Below are positions 1 through 6,652 of a stretch of DNA of 6,927 nt, piece by piece. The number at the start of each line of letters is the position of its first letter. Positions within the stretch are counted from its first letter, which is position 1. The stretch is taken from contig JAHITG010000211.1 of NCBI GenBank assembly GCA_018817865.1, positions 1 through 6,927 of the forward strand, written 5' to 3'. The notes beneath the pieces were generated by a model. It saw only the letters and a list, made by a program, of their open reading frames with translations, did not search any database and was not told the origin of the DNA. This stretch comes from Spirochaetota bacterium. GTDB taxonomy: Bacteria > Spirochaetota > JAHITG01. A program made the translations under genes and the position numbers.

Positions 1-1274
1 AAAATAATAAATTTATATCCGTTATTACAGGTATCTCCTTTTTTGGGATCGCTATCGGGGTCATGGCCATCATTACAGTACTTTCCGTGATGAACGGATT
101 TCAGAATACCATCAGAGATAAAATAATAAATACCGGGTTCCATATCTATCTGACAAGCTACGGTAAGACCAGTCTTGTTTATAATTACAGGAAGATCGCT
201 GATGGAATAGAAAAGGATAAAAATGTAAAAGTAGTCACTCCTTTTTTTAAGGGACAGGTTATTATAAAATCCACTATGCAGAGGATCATGGGGATAGATC
301 TGCACGGTCTGGAAAAAGACTTTATTAAAAGGGACAAAAGCTATCTGAATACAGTTCGCATTATAGAGGGTAAATTTGATCTGGCCTCGCCGGATAATAT
401 TCTGGTCGGGCAGGAACTTGCCAAGTACCTGGATATCAATGTGAATGATGTGGTGGATATCATTTCCCCCCAGGGTGGAAAGATCAAGTATGAGGGCAGG
501 CTGGCTCCCATTATGAAAAAGTACACGGTAAAGGGGATATTTAAAACAGGTTATTATGAATATGACCTTAAACTGGCTTTCACATCCCTGCAATCCATGC
601 AGAATTTATTTAATAAACCCCATGCTGCTTGGGGGATAGGCATCAAAGTGAAAGATATTTTTCATGCTGACAGGATCGCCCGGAAACTTAAAAAGAAGTT
701 CAACTTCAAGTATCAGATGTTCACCTGGATGGATGTGAATCATAACCTTTTTACTGCCTTGAAGAATGAAAAGACCATGATGTCATTGATCGTTTTTCTG
801 ATCATTATTGTGGCTGCTTTTAATATAGCATCCACTCTGATAATGATGGTAACTGAAAAGAAAAAGGAGATCGCGATCCTGAAGACCTTCGGTGCTACTC
901 CATCTCAGATCTCAAATATCTTCCTTTTAACAGGGACTTTTATTGGTATTGTAGGAATATTTTTCGGCCTGATCTCAGGACTGCTGGTATCGTATAACCT
1001 GGAGAAGATCTTTCATTTTATCGAGAGGGTCGTCAATTTTTTCTTGAAACTTTATCACCATGTCGGCAACTGGTTTACCTATGTTCCCCTTCCTGAGAAA
1101 TTCCAGGTTCTGGCTACGGATGTATATTATCTGGACAAATTACCGGTGGAAGTGCTCTTTTCCGATGTCTTTGCCATCTGTACCGGAGCGATAATCGTCA
1201 TTATACTTTTTTCGTTCTTTCCGGCTCGTCAGGCTGCTAAATTCAAACCAATGGAAATTATACGATATGAATAA
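1..1274 (+). CDS. LolC/LolE-family lipoprotein-releasing ABC transporter permease (5' end outside window)
   Basis: Inner-membrane permease of the Lol system, which extracts lipoproteins from the inner membrane and passes them to a periplasmic carrier. The frame is open from base 3. The methionine at 63 lies inside the first membrane helix (…ITGISFFGIAIGVMAIITV, then LSVMNGFQ, a family hallmark), so it is not the true start and the gene begins upstream. Counting from that Met, a large periplasmic domain runs from about 15 to 235 and contains the family-like stretch GIFKTGYYEYD (158-168). Three further membrane helices lie near 239-263, 283-311 and 370-387. Between the first two of these is the cytoplasmic coupling segment EKKKEIAILKTFGAT (265-279). 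The protein ends in FPARQAAKFKPMEIIRYE, typical of the FtsX/LolCE permease family. The stop overlaps the lolD start by 8 nt. LolC, LolE or a single LolF-like subunit cannot be told apart from this fragment. Family assignment is firm; lipoprotein as substrate is inferred from family and lolD. Confidence 0.9.
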   Translation, partial: NNKFISVITGISFFGIAIGVMAIITVLSVMNGFQNTIRDKIINTGFHIYLTSYGKTSLVYNYRKIADGIEKDKNVKVVTPFFKGQVIIKSTMQRIMGIDLHGLEKDFIKRDKSYLNTVRIIEGKFDLASPDNILVGQELAKYLDINVNDVVDIISPQGGKIKYEGRLAPIMKKYTVKGIFKTGYYEYDLKLAFTSLQSMQNLFNKPHAAWGIGIKVKDIFHADRIARKLKKKFNFKYQMFTWMDVNHNLFTALKNEKTMMSLIVFLIIIVAAFNIASTLIMMVTEKKKEIAILKTFGATPSQISNIFLLTGTFIGIVGIFFGLISGLLVSYNLEKIFHFIERVVNFFLKLYHHVGNWFTYVPLPEKFQVLATDVYYLDKLPVEVLFSDVFAICTGAIIVIILFSFFPARQAAKFKPMEIIRYE

Positions 1275-1947
1275 TATTATTACAATCGAAGAATTGCAGA
1301 AACATTTCACATCAGGGCATGACCTCTTGAAAGTGATCGATGAGTTGAACTTTCAAGTGAAGAAAGGCTCTATTGTCACTATTACAGGTGAGTCCGGTGT
1401 GGGAAAGAGTACTTTACTCTCTTTAATAGGCGGACTTGATTCGGTTACCGGAGGAAGGATCCTTATTAAAGATACGGATATTACAAAGATCGATGAAAAA
1501 GAGATGGCTGATTTTCGAGCTCAGAACCTCGGGTTTGTCTTTCAACATCATTTTCTTCTTCCGGAATTTACGGCGTATGAAAATATTATTCTTCCTTTTT
1601 ATGTAAGGCATAACACATTACCCGATCCGGTGAAGAAGTACATCGATGATCTGATCAGAGAAGTGGGGTTACAGGACCGGATGAGCCACAAACCGGGTCA
1701 GCTTTCCGGCGGGGAATGCCAGCGGACTGCACTTTTGAGGGCTCTGATATGCCGGCCCGAAATTGTGATCGCTGATGAGCCTACAGGAAATCTGGATGAA
1801 AAAAACACGCTGATCATATTTAAGCTTATCAGTCATTTGAATAAGAAATATAAATTTACCTTTCTTGTTGCTACTCATAATTTATTGATTAAAAAATATT
1901 CTCATTACTATTATGTGATCAGGAAAGGACGATTGTTTAAAAAATGA
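1267..1947 (+). CDS. lolD: LolD-type ABC transporter ATP-binding protein
   Basis: Cytoplasmic ATPase that powers the adjacent permease. At 226 aa it is the normal size for LolD/MacB-class ATPases. All nucleotide-binding motifs are visible: Walker A GESGVGKST (41-49), Q-loop VFQHHFLLPEFTAYEN (91-106, Q93), signature LSGGECQR (146-153), Walker B VIADE (167-171, catalytic Glu171), D-loop NLDE (175-178) and switch His204 in VATHN. The signature has Cys where relatives often have Arg or Gln, a tolerated position. The start at 1267 is chosen because it lies inside the permease stop (ATGAATAA, 8-nt overlap), which suggests translational coupling. The stop overlaps the nadE start as ATGA. LolD and MacB ATPases are close in sequence, but the upstream permease has the LolC/E hallmarks, so LolD is preferred. 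Confidence 0.93.
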   Translation: MNNIITIEELQKHFTSGHDLLKVIDELNFQVKKGSIVTITGESGVGKSTLLSLIGGLDSVTGGRILIKDTDITKIDEKEMADFRAQNLGFVFQHHFLLPEFTAYENIILPFYVRHNTLPDPVKKYIDDLIREVGLQDRMSHKPGQLSGGECQRTALLRALICRPEIVIADEPTGNLDEKNTLIIFKLISHLNKKYKFTFLVATHNLLIKKYSHYYYVIRKGRLFKK

Positions 1948-3671
1948 AATTAAAATTTAAATTAGCACAGATCAACTTGTTTGTGGGTAATTTTGAATAT
2001 AACTTAAATAAGATAAACGGCATCCTTAAAAAAGCAGATCAGGACAAAACGGACATCGTTATATTTCCTGAAATGGCAATTACGGGGTATCCTCCTGATG
2101 ATTTGTTGTATAAAAAACGTTTTATTGAAAATAATCTGGATATATTAAAGAAAATATCCACCCATTGTACCAAATGTATATGTATAATCGGATTCGTTAA
2201 CTTTGTTGACAGAGGCAGCAAAATTAATAATGAAGGATCCGGACTGTATAACAGTGCTGCAGTGATCGCAAATAAAAAGATCCAATATATTTATAATAAG
2301 ATCAATTTACCAAACTATAATATTTTTGATGAAAAGAGGTATTTTAAACCCGGTAAACGGATCCCGGTAATTGATATCAAAGGAATTCGCTTTGGATTGG
2401 GTATCTGTGAGGATATCTGGGTTGATAATTCCCCTGTCTATGATCAGGCTGAACATGGCCGGACGGATTTCATTATCAATATAAATGCTTCACCGTATTA
2501 CATCAATAAGAGGAAAGAGAGGACCAGTTTGCTGAATAAGATCAGCAGTAAAACGAATAACTATATCTTTTATCTGAATGTGGTCGGGGCACAGGACGGG
2601 ATCGTCTTTGACGGGAATAGCATGGTATTTAATAATAAAGGGGAGATGATCCTCGGGGCAGCCCAGTTTAAAGAAGATATTATAGACATTGTTCTGGATT
2701 TTAAAGCAGGTAAAACATTCAAAAGTGATCCAAAAAAGATCGATCTCATTAAGATCAGTAATTTTATCCCATCACAGCATTCATCAGAAAAAAATTTTGA
2801 TGATCCGTTCTTTCTTCCTGAAAAAGAAGAAGTATATAATGCCCTGATCCTTGGGACAAAAGATTATATTATTAAAAATAATTTTAAAAAGGTGATCCTG
2901 GGCTTATCCGGGGGAATAGATTCAGCCATGACTGCTGCTATAGCAGTTGACGCCATTGGCCAGTCAAATGTAATATCATTATTTATGCCCAGCCGGTATT
3001 CTTCCGAGTCCAGCTTCAGGGATGCTCAAAAGCTTTCAAAAAATTTAAAAATAGAATTGATCTCTTTACCGATCGAAAAGATCTATGATACTTATTTAAA
3101 GGAATTCAAGCCGTTTTTTAAAGACAAGGCTTTTGACAGCACTGAGGAGAATATTCAGGCCAGGATTCGCGGTAATATGCTGATGGCTTTTTCCAACAAG
3201 TTCGGGTACCTGGTCCTTACTACAGGAAATAAAAGTGAAATGAGCACCGGCTATGCAACTTTGTACGGTGATATGGCGGGAGGATATGCGGTTTTAAAGG
3301 ATGTTTATAAGACACTGGTATATGATCTGGCCCGGTACAGAAATGCAAAGGCCGGATATGATCTGATCCCTGACAGTATTATTTCTAAAGCTCCTTCTGC
3401 GGAACTCAAAGAAGACCAGAAGGATACGGATTCACTTCCTCCCTATGATACACTGGATCAGATCTTAATCCTGTATATTGAAGAGCATTGTTCCTATAAA
3501 GATATAATGGCCTTGAAAAGATTTAATAAAAATATCGTCAGTAAAGTGATCAATCTGGTTGATAAAAGCGAGTATAAGAGGAGGCAATCTCCTCCGGGGA
3601 TAAAAATTACTAAATGTTCGTTAGGCCGTGACAGGCGAATGCCTATAACCAGCGGGTATATCTTAAAATGA
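1944..3671 (+). CDS. nadE: Glutamine-dependent NAD+ synthetase
   Basis: Catalyses the last step of NAD+ synthesis: ATP-dependent amidation of deamido-NAD+ (nicotinic acid adenine dinucleotide) with ammonia from glutamine. The 575 aa hold two domains, normal for the glutamine-using form. Residues about 1-265 are a nitrilase-fold amidase with the Glu-Lys-Cys triad visible as Glu43 (FPEMAITGYPPDD), Lys119 (YNKINLP) and Cys155 (GICEDIW). Residues about 290-575 are the synthetase, with the ATP-pyrophosphatase P-loop LSGGIDS (321-327), GNKSEMSTGY (428-437), GDMAGGYAVLKDVYK (442-456) and the C-terminal KRRQSPPGIK and RRMPI segments. All key residues are present, so glutamine use is expected. The start forms a 4-nt ATGA overlap with lolD, so it is very likely cotranslated with the Lol genes; no functional link to lipoprotein export is evident. 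No convincing terminator follows. Confidence 0.97.
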   Translation: MKLKFKLAQINLFVGNFEYNLNKINGILKKADQDKTDIVIFPEMAITGYPPDDLLYKKRFIENNLDILKKISTHCTKCICIIGFVNFVDRGSKINNEGSGLYNSAAVIANKKIQYIYNKINLPNYNIFDEKRYFKPGKRIPVIDIKGIRFGLGICEDIWVDNSPVYDQAEHGRTDFIININASPYYINKRKERTSLLNKISSKTNNYIFYLNVVGAQDGIVFDGNSMVFNNKGEMILGAAQFKEDIIDIVLDFKAGKTFKSDPKKIDLIKISNFIPSQHSSEKNFDDPFFLPEKEEVYNALILGTKDYIIKNNFKKVILGLSGGIDSAMTAAIAVDAIGQSNVISLFMPSRYSSESSFRDAQKLSKNLKIELISLPIEKIYDTYLKEFKPFFKDKAFDSTEENIQARIRGNMLMAFSNKFGYLVLTTGNKSEMSTGYATLYGDMAGGYAVLKDVYKTLVYDLARYRNAKAGYDLIPDSIISKAPSAELKEDQKDTDSLPPYDTLDQILILYIEEHCSYKDIMALKRFNKNIVSKVINLVDKSEYKRRQSPPGIKITKCSLGRDRRMPITSGYILK

Positions 3672-3728
3672 TCCGGTTACAGGATTTCTGCATGAGATTT
3701 TGTAGAAAAAAATTGGTAAAAAATTTTC

Positions 3729-3756
3729 TTGACATAATTTTATAAAAAAGTATTCT
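3729..3756 (+). promoter_or_regulatory. Candidate sigma70-type promoter upstream of the TPR gene
   Basis: TTGACA (3729-3734, perfect -35 consensus) is followed after 16 nt by TATTCT (3751-3756, good -10). A/T tracts at 3706-3714 and 3718-3727, just upstream of the -35, resemble an UP element. This is the only gap longer than 20 nt in the window (3672-3766), a sensible place for the promoter of the TPR-dksA-UDG-like-priA cluster. The problem is spacing: initiation 6-8 nt past the -10 would fall at about 3762-3764, only 3-5 nt before the ATG and downstream of the GAGG site. Either the transcript is nearly leaderless or the match is partly fortuitous. Confidence 0.45.
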
Positions 3757-3757
3757 T

Positions 3758-3761
3758 GAGG
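3758..3761 (+). promoter_or_regulatory. Shine-Dalgarno site of the TPR gene
   Basis: GAGG sits 5 nt before the ATG at 3767 and supports that start codon. It abuts the candidate -10 box, so it would be present only in transcripts beginning further upstream, for example read-through from nadE. Confidence 0.5.
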
Positions 3762-3766
3762 CCAAT

Positions 3767-5104
3767 ATGATCACCATAATAATAATAATTTCAGCCTTAT
3801 TTATCTTTGTTATTTCCATTTATTTATTATTTTTCAGGGAAGATGTGCAGAAAAAAATAGAAAAGGCTATCCTGTTATATGAGAGCGGGAATTTAACCCT
3901 TGCACAGAGGAATTTTAAGGAGATCATCTCTTCTCATAAAGACCTTCCGGAGCCCCACTGGTACACAGCTTTGATCAATGAAAAGATGGGAGTCTATGAC
4001 GCTGCAGAAGAGGAGTGCCAGAAAGTCCTGGCTTTAAAGAAATTTACCGGTACTATAGAAGAAATTGAAGTGAGGAATCTTTTGGCAAAGCTGTACTGCT
4101 ACTCTCATAAGTTTGATGAAGCCTTTAAAGAGTACCTACATATAAACAAACTTTATCCTGATAATATTGAGATATTATTACAGCTGGGTAAAGTCTCACT
4201 TCAGAAGGAAAGCTTCAGAGATGCTATCGTTTATTTTGAAAAGTATAAAAAGTTAAACTCAAGCAATTCCCAAGTATTTTATTATCTGGGAGTATCCTAC
4301 TATTCAATGAACAGTATGGATACTGCACTTGATAATTTCCAGAGATCGGTCGCTCTTGATCCGAAGAAACCGGATACCCATTTCTGGCTGGGAGAGATCT
4401 ATTACAGCAGTCAGGATTATGATAAGGCATTAAAAGAGTACGAACAGGCTTTGTCCTCTGAAGTTTTGAAACAAAAGTGTAACATTGGCATGGGGAAGAG
4501 TTATTATAATAAAAATTTTTATGAACAGGCTGTAACCTGTCTGATGAACGCTGTTCAGAAGCCCATTGAGGATTCAGAACTGAAATGCGAACTGTTATAT
4601 TATCTTGCGGATTCCTATTCTAAAACGGGGAATATTGAGGAGACTGTTAAGTATTATAAACAGGTATCTTCGATCGATCCGGACTATAGAGATGTAAAAA
4701 AGAAGATCAATCATTATCAGACATTGACCGGTGATGATATGCTGCATTCTTTTACAAAAGCTAATGCACAGGAGTTTGTAGATAAAGCAGTAAAGATCAT
4801 AGAAAAGATGAATTTTAAAGTTTCAGAACATCAATTGGGAAAGGATGGCGTTCTTGATATTATTGCACAGGATAATTCTACAAAAGTGACTGATAACTAC
4901 CTGATAGAGTTTATTCGTTTTGAGAGTTCCATTGGAGAACTGACCCTGCGTGAAATGCAGAGTAAGATGCAGGATATGCAGGTTAACAGAGGGATTTGTC
5001 TTGCAACTGCTTCATTTACTCCGGAAGCTATTAAATATAGTTCCAATCGCTCCATACAGTTAATGGATAGAACTGAATTAATAAATCTTTTAAGAAGAAA
5101 ATAA
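3767..5104 (+). CDS. Membrane-anchored TPR protein with C-terminal Mrr-like (PD-(D/E)XK-fold) domain
   Basis: The 445 aa show three parts. Residues 4-23 are one strongly hydrophobic helix (runs of Ile, then Leu/Phe), followed by FRED and Lys residues, so a membrane anchor with the bulk probably cytoplasmic. Residues about 30-306 hold some eight tetratricopeptide-like repeats; the clearest are 168-201 (YYLGVSYYSM…A…F…A…LDP) and 202-232 (FWLGEIYYSS…YDKALKEYEQAL). TPRs form protein-binding superhelices. Residues about 335-443 resemble the Mrr_cat restriction-endonuclease-like domain: GVLDIIA (361-367), a strand YLIEFIRF (378-385), RGICLATASFTPEA (408-421) and IQLMDRTELINLL (430-442). Asp364 and Glu381 could match the acidic catalytic positions, but Ile383 stands where nucleases of this fold have Lys, so activity is doubtful. 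dksA follows 17 nt downstream. TPR assignment is firm; the nuclease-fold assignment is by motif resemblance. The physiological role is unknown. Confidence 0.85.
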   Translation: MITIIIIISALFIFVISIYLLFFREDVQKKIEKAILLYESGNLTLAQRNFKEIISSHKDLPEPHWYTALINEKMGVYDAAEEECQKVLALKKFTGTIEEIEVRNLLAKLYCYSHKFDEAFKEYLHINKLYPDNIEILLQLGKVSLQKESFRDAIVYFEKYKKLNSSNSQVFYYLGVSYYSMNSMDTALDNFQRSVALDPKKPDTHFWLGEIYYSSQDYDKALKEYEQALSSEVLKQKCNIGMGKSYYNKNFYEQAVTCLMNAVQKPIEDSELKCELLYYLADSYSKTGNIEETVKYYKQVSSIDPDYRDVKKKINHYQTLTGDDMLHSFTKANAQEFVDKAVKIIEKMNFKVSEHQLGKDGVLDIIAQDNSTKVTDNYLIEFIRFESSIGELTLREMQSKMQDMQVNRGICLATASFTPEAIKYSSNRSIQLMDRTELINLLRRK

Positions 5105-5121
5105 ATAAAGGAGATGGCGTC

Positions 5122-5502
5122 ATGAGAAAGAAAGAATTTGAAAAAATTCACAGGGAATTACAGGAAGAGAAAGTCGAGATCTTGAACAGATTAATGAAGG
5201 ATCGGGCAAATTATTATGAAAATTTAAAAAATGAAGGAGGGGACCTTGCAGATGAAGCAATGGAGTCAATTGAGCGCGAAATAATATATGATCTGAGCAT
5301 AGCTGAAAAGAAGGAACTTGAAGAGATCAACACTGCAATTAAAAAGCTGGAAGAAGGAACGTATGGAGTGTGTGAAATGTGTGATAAAGATATCCCTATA
5401 GAAAGATTAAAAGTAAAACCGTATGCAAAATTCTGTACACATTGCCGCGAGATCGATGAGCGCAAAAAAAAGAATCATGTAATGTCAGAAGAAAATGAAT
5501 GA
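5122..5502 (+). CDS. dksA: DksA/TraR-family zinc-finger transcription factor
   Basis: Proteins of this family insert a coiled coil into the RNA polymerase secondary channel and, often with ppGpp, alter initiation at stable-RNA and amino-acid promoters. In these 126 aa, residues about 1-78 are highly charged helices with the tip motif DLADEA (41-46). This fits the DxxDxA motif that in E. coli DksA is needed for activity. The zinc finger has four cysteines, Cys84, Cys87, Cys105 and Cys108 (C-x2-C-x17-C-x2-C), the classic DksA spacing. The protein is slightly shorter than the 151-aa E. coli protein. A strong site AAGGAG (5108-5113) lies 8 nt before the ATG. The stop overlaps the next gene by 8 nt. 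Because the tip acidic residues and all cysteines are present, a functional DksA-like role is likely; a TraR-like subtype cannot be excluded. Confidence 0.9.
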   Translation: MRKKEFEKIHRELQEEKVEILNRLMKDRANYYENLKNEGGDLADEAMESIEREIIYDLSIAEKKELEEINTAIKKLEEGTYGVCEMCDKDIPIERLKVKPYAKFCTHCREIDERKKKNHVMSEENE

Positions 5503-6112
5503 CCGAACAACTGTAAAGAATCATTTTTTTAGATTACTACATCATCATTTTAATAACAGTCTTGACGAAAATGACTTTGAATACTATAAATTTCTTTTTT
5601 CAATAAATAAATGTATGCATTGCAGTGATCTTCAAAAGAATACGGAATTCTATATGAGTCAAAACAGAAATGCCGATTTTATGATATTGCTGGATCCGTA
5701 TTGTTTATATAAAGAATATAAAGAAGATGACAAAGAGGAAATCGATGAATTGTTTCGAAAGATCCTCTCTTCAGTTAAATTGAGTTCGGATAATTCATAT
5801 ATTACTTTTACATATAAATGCGCAAACAGCCCTCGACAATCTCCGCCGGAAAATTTAAATATCTGTGAAGAATTTTTTAAAAAAGAGTATTCTCTCGTTA
5901 AACCAAAAAATATAATTATTTTTGGGAAATATGCAGGGGATCATCTCTTTCATGATCAAGGCATGCAGTTCAATAATTCTGATAATAATAATAAGTATGC
6001 TGATTCCTCTCTTTTTTTTACTTATAATCCCGTTCAGATCTTTTATAAACCATCTTTAAAAAAATCTGTCTGGGAATATCTTAAAATTTTCAAGAAAAAA
6101 TGCGGATTGTAA
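5495..6112 (+). CDS. Divergent family-4-like uracil-DNA glycosylase superfamily protein, probably Fe-S, degenerate active site
   Basis: This 205-aa protein follows the layout of family-4 (UdgA-type) uracil-DNA glycosylases at low similarity. After an N-terminal extension (about 1-38) comes Cys40-x2-Cys43 with SDLQKNT, like the family's C-x2-C-xL start. Then come ADFMILLDPYC (60-70), where the family has …GEAPG; SYITFTYKC (101-109), like YITNVVKC; Cys124 before PKNIIIFGKYAGDHL (137-151); and TYNPVQIFYKPSLKKSVWEYL (176-196), like TYHP…NP.LK..VW.DL. The four cysteines (x2, x65, x14) match the 4Fe-4S spacing of the family. The catalytic motifs do not: GEAPG is replaced by LDPYC and the HP motif by NP. 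It may therefore be inactive, have another base specificity, or be structural. The start overlaps the dksA stop (ATGAATGA). priA follows after 12 nt in the same frame. Base composition is more AT-rich than the lol genes. Superfamily call is moderately sure; function unknown. Confidence 0.65.
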   Translation: MNDRTTVKNHFFRLLHHHFNNSLDENDFEYYKFLFSINKCMHCSDLQKNTEFYMSQNRNADFMILLDPYCLYKEYKEDDKEEIDELFRKILSSVKLSSDNSYITFTYKCANSPRQSPPENLNICEEFFKKEYSLVKPKNIIIFGKYAGDHLFHDQGMQFNNSDNNNKYADSSLFFTYNPVQIFYKPSLKKSVWEYLKIFKKKCGL

Positions 6113-6124
6113 TTATAAAAAAAT

Positions 6125-6652
6125 ATGTATATTAAAATAGTTTTACCAATTCCTGTTAATAAACATTATTACTACAAAGTTCCGCGAAGTCTTGAAAAAA
6201 AGGTCGATATAGGGAAAAGGGCTAAAGTTAATTTTAATGGTAGAATTACTCTCGGATATGTTATAGAGTGTAATGTCCCGCTTACAGGTGATGTGAAAGA
6301 TCAAGAATTAAAAAATGTAATAGATATAGTGGATGAAATCCCCCTTTTCAGTGAAAAGGGACTACAGCTTGCTTTATGGATGGCCGCCTATTATTTTGTT
6401 TCTCTGGGAGAAGTATTAAAGATCATGACACCTGGAAGCATCAAGAGCAAAGAATACACATCCTTTGACTCTGCGATAGTGCATAAAAAAATACATCTGA
6501 CAGAAAAACAATTAGAGATCCTTAAAGAATTAAAACGACTCTCTCCATCCAGAGGTGCCCTGATATGGGGTATCACCGGAAGCGGAAAGACCGAGATCTA
6601 TCTTTCTTTAATGGAAAAATTCATTAAAAAAAAAAGCAGGTTATCTATTTAG
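6125..6652 (+). CDS. priA: PriA primosomal helicase, N-terminal part (frame broken at A10 run)
   Basis: PriA reloads the replisome at stalled forks as a 3'-5' superfamily-2 helicase. These 175 aa show the start of the 3'-DNA-binding domain (IKIVLPIPVNKHYYYKVP, 3-20), the conserved MAAYYFVSLGEVLKIMTPG (86-104), and Walker A GITGSGKTEIYL (149-160, Lys155). Only about 20 residues separate the first domain from the helicase entry LTEKQ (125-129), so the winged-helix domain of longer PriA proteins is absent or very reduced; Walker A lies about 75 residues earlier than in E. coli. After FIKKK the frame enters a run of ten A's and ends in the unrelated tail SRLSI and TAG at 6650-6652. The family-typical sequence resumes in the -1 frame at 6637. 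The start has no clear Shine-Dalgarno and lies 12 nt after the previous stop in the same frame, suggesting reinitiation. Confidence 0.9.
   Translation: MYIKIVLPIPVNKHYYYKVPRSLEKKVDIGKRAKVNFNGRITLGYVIECNVPLTGDVKDQELKNVIDIVDEIPLFSEKGLQLALWMAAYYFVSLGEVLKIMTPGSIKSKEYTSFDSAIVHKKIHLTEKQLEILKELKRLSPSRGALIWGITGSGKTEIYLSLMEKFIKKKSRLSI
6626..6635 (+). repeat. A10 homopolymer at the priA frame break
   Basis: Ten consecutive A's followed by GCAGG. In the upstream frame they read AAA AAA AAA A-GC. Reading back one base gives AAA AAA AAA AAG CAG, joining FIKKK to KQVIYLVPEISL. It contains A_AAA_AAA in phase with the upstream frame, a sequence on which tRNA-Lys can slip, and it is long enough for RNA polymerase slippage. 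It is also a classic place for a sequencing or assembly indel. Confidence 0.85.

Noticed and set aside
341..526. Minus-strand open frames (for example 341-526, 1423-1611, 1669-1878, 4897-5151, 5214-5465)
   Set aside because: All lie inside well-supported plus-strand genes, have no recognisable motifs and no ribosome sites I could see; treated as shadows.
1693..1716. Cysteine in the LolD signature (LSGGECQR)
   Set aside because: This position varies among ABC ATPases; all catalytic residues are intact, so it is not evidence of altered function.
3671..3685. Possible hairpin after nadE (ATCC … GGAT)
   Set aside because: Only four base pairs and no T-run afterwards; not a credible terminator.
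3709..3727. AAAATT … AATTTT inverted repeat in the 3.7 kb gap
   Set aside because: A/T-only six-pair stem, expected by chance in such AT-rich sequence; better read as A/T tracts upstream of the -35 box.
3776..3790. (ATA)4 trinucleotide repeat at the start of the TPR gene
   Set aside because: It encodes part of an Ile-rich membrane helix; triplet changes would not shift the frame, so no phase-variation signal. A similar ATA/AAT run near 5985 encodes Asn residues in the UDG-like protein.
5464..5471. A8 run near the end of the dksA gene as a second slippage site
   Set aside because: The reading frame stays intact through it and the downstream tail is short and poorly conserved, so nothing suggests a functional shift.
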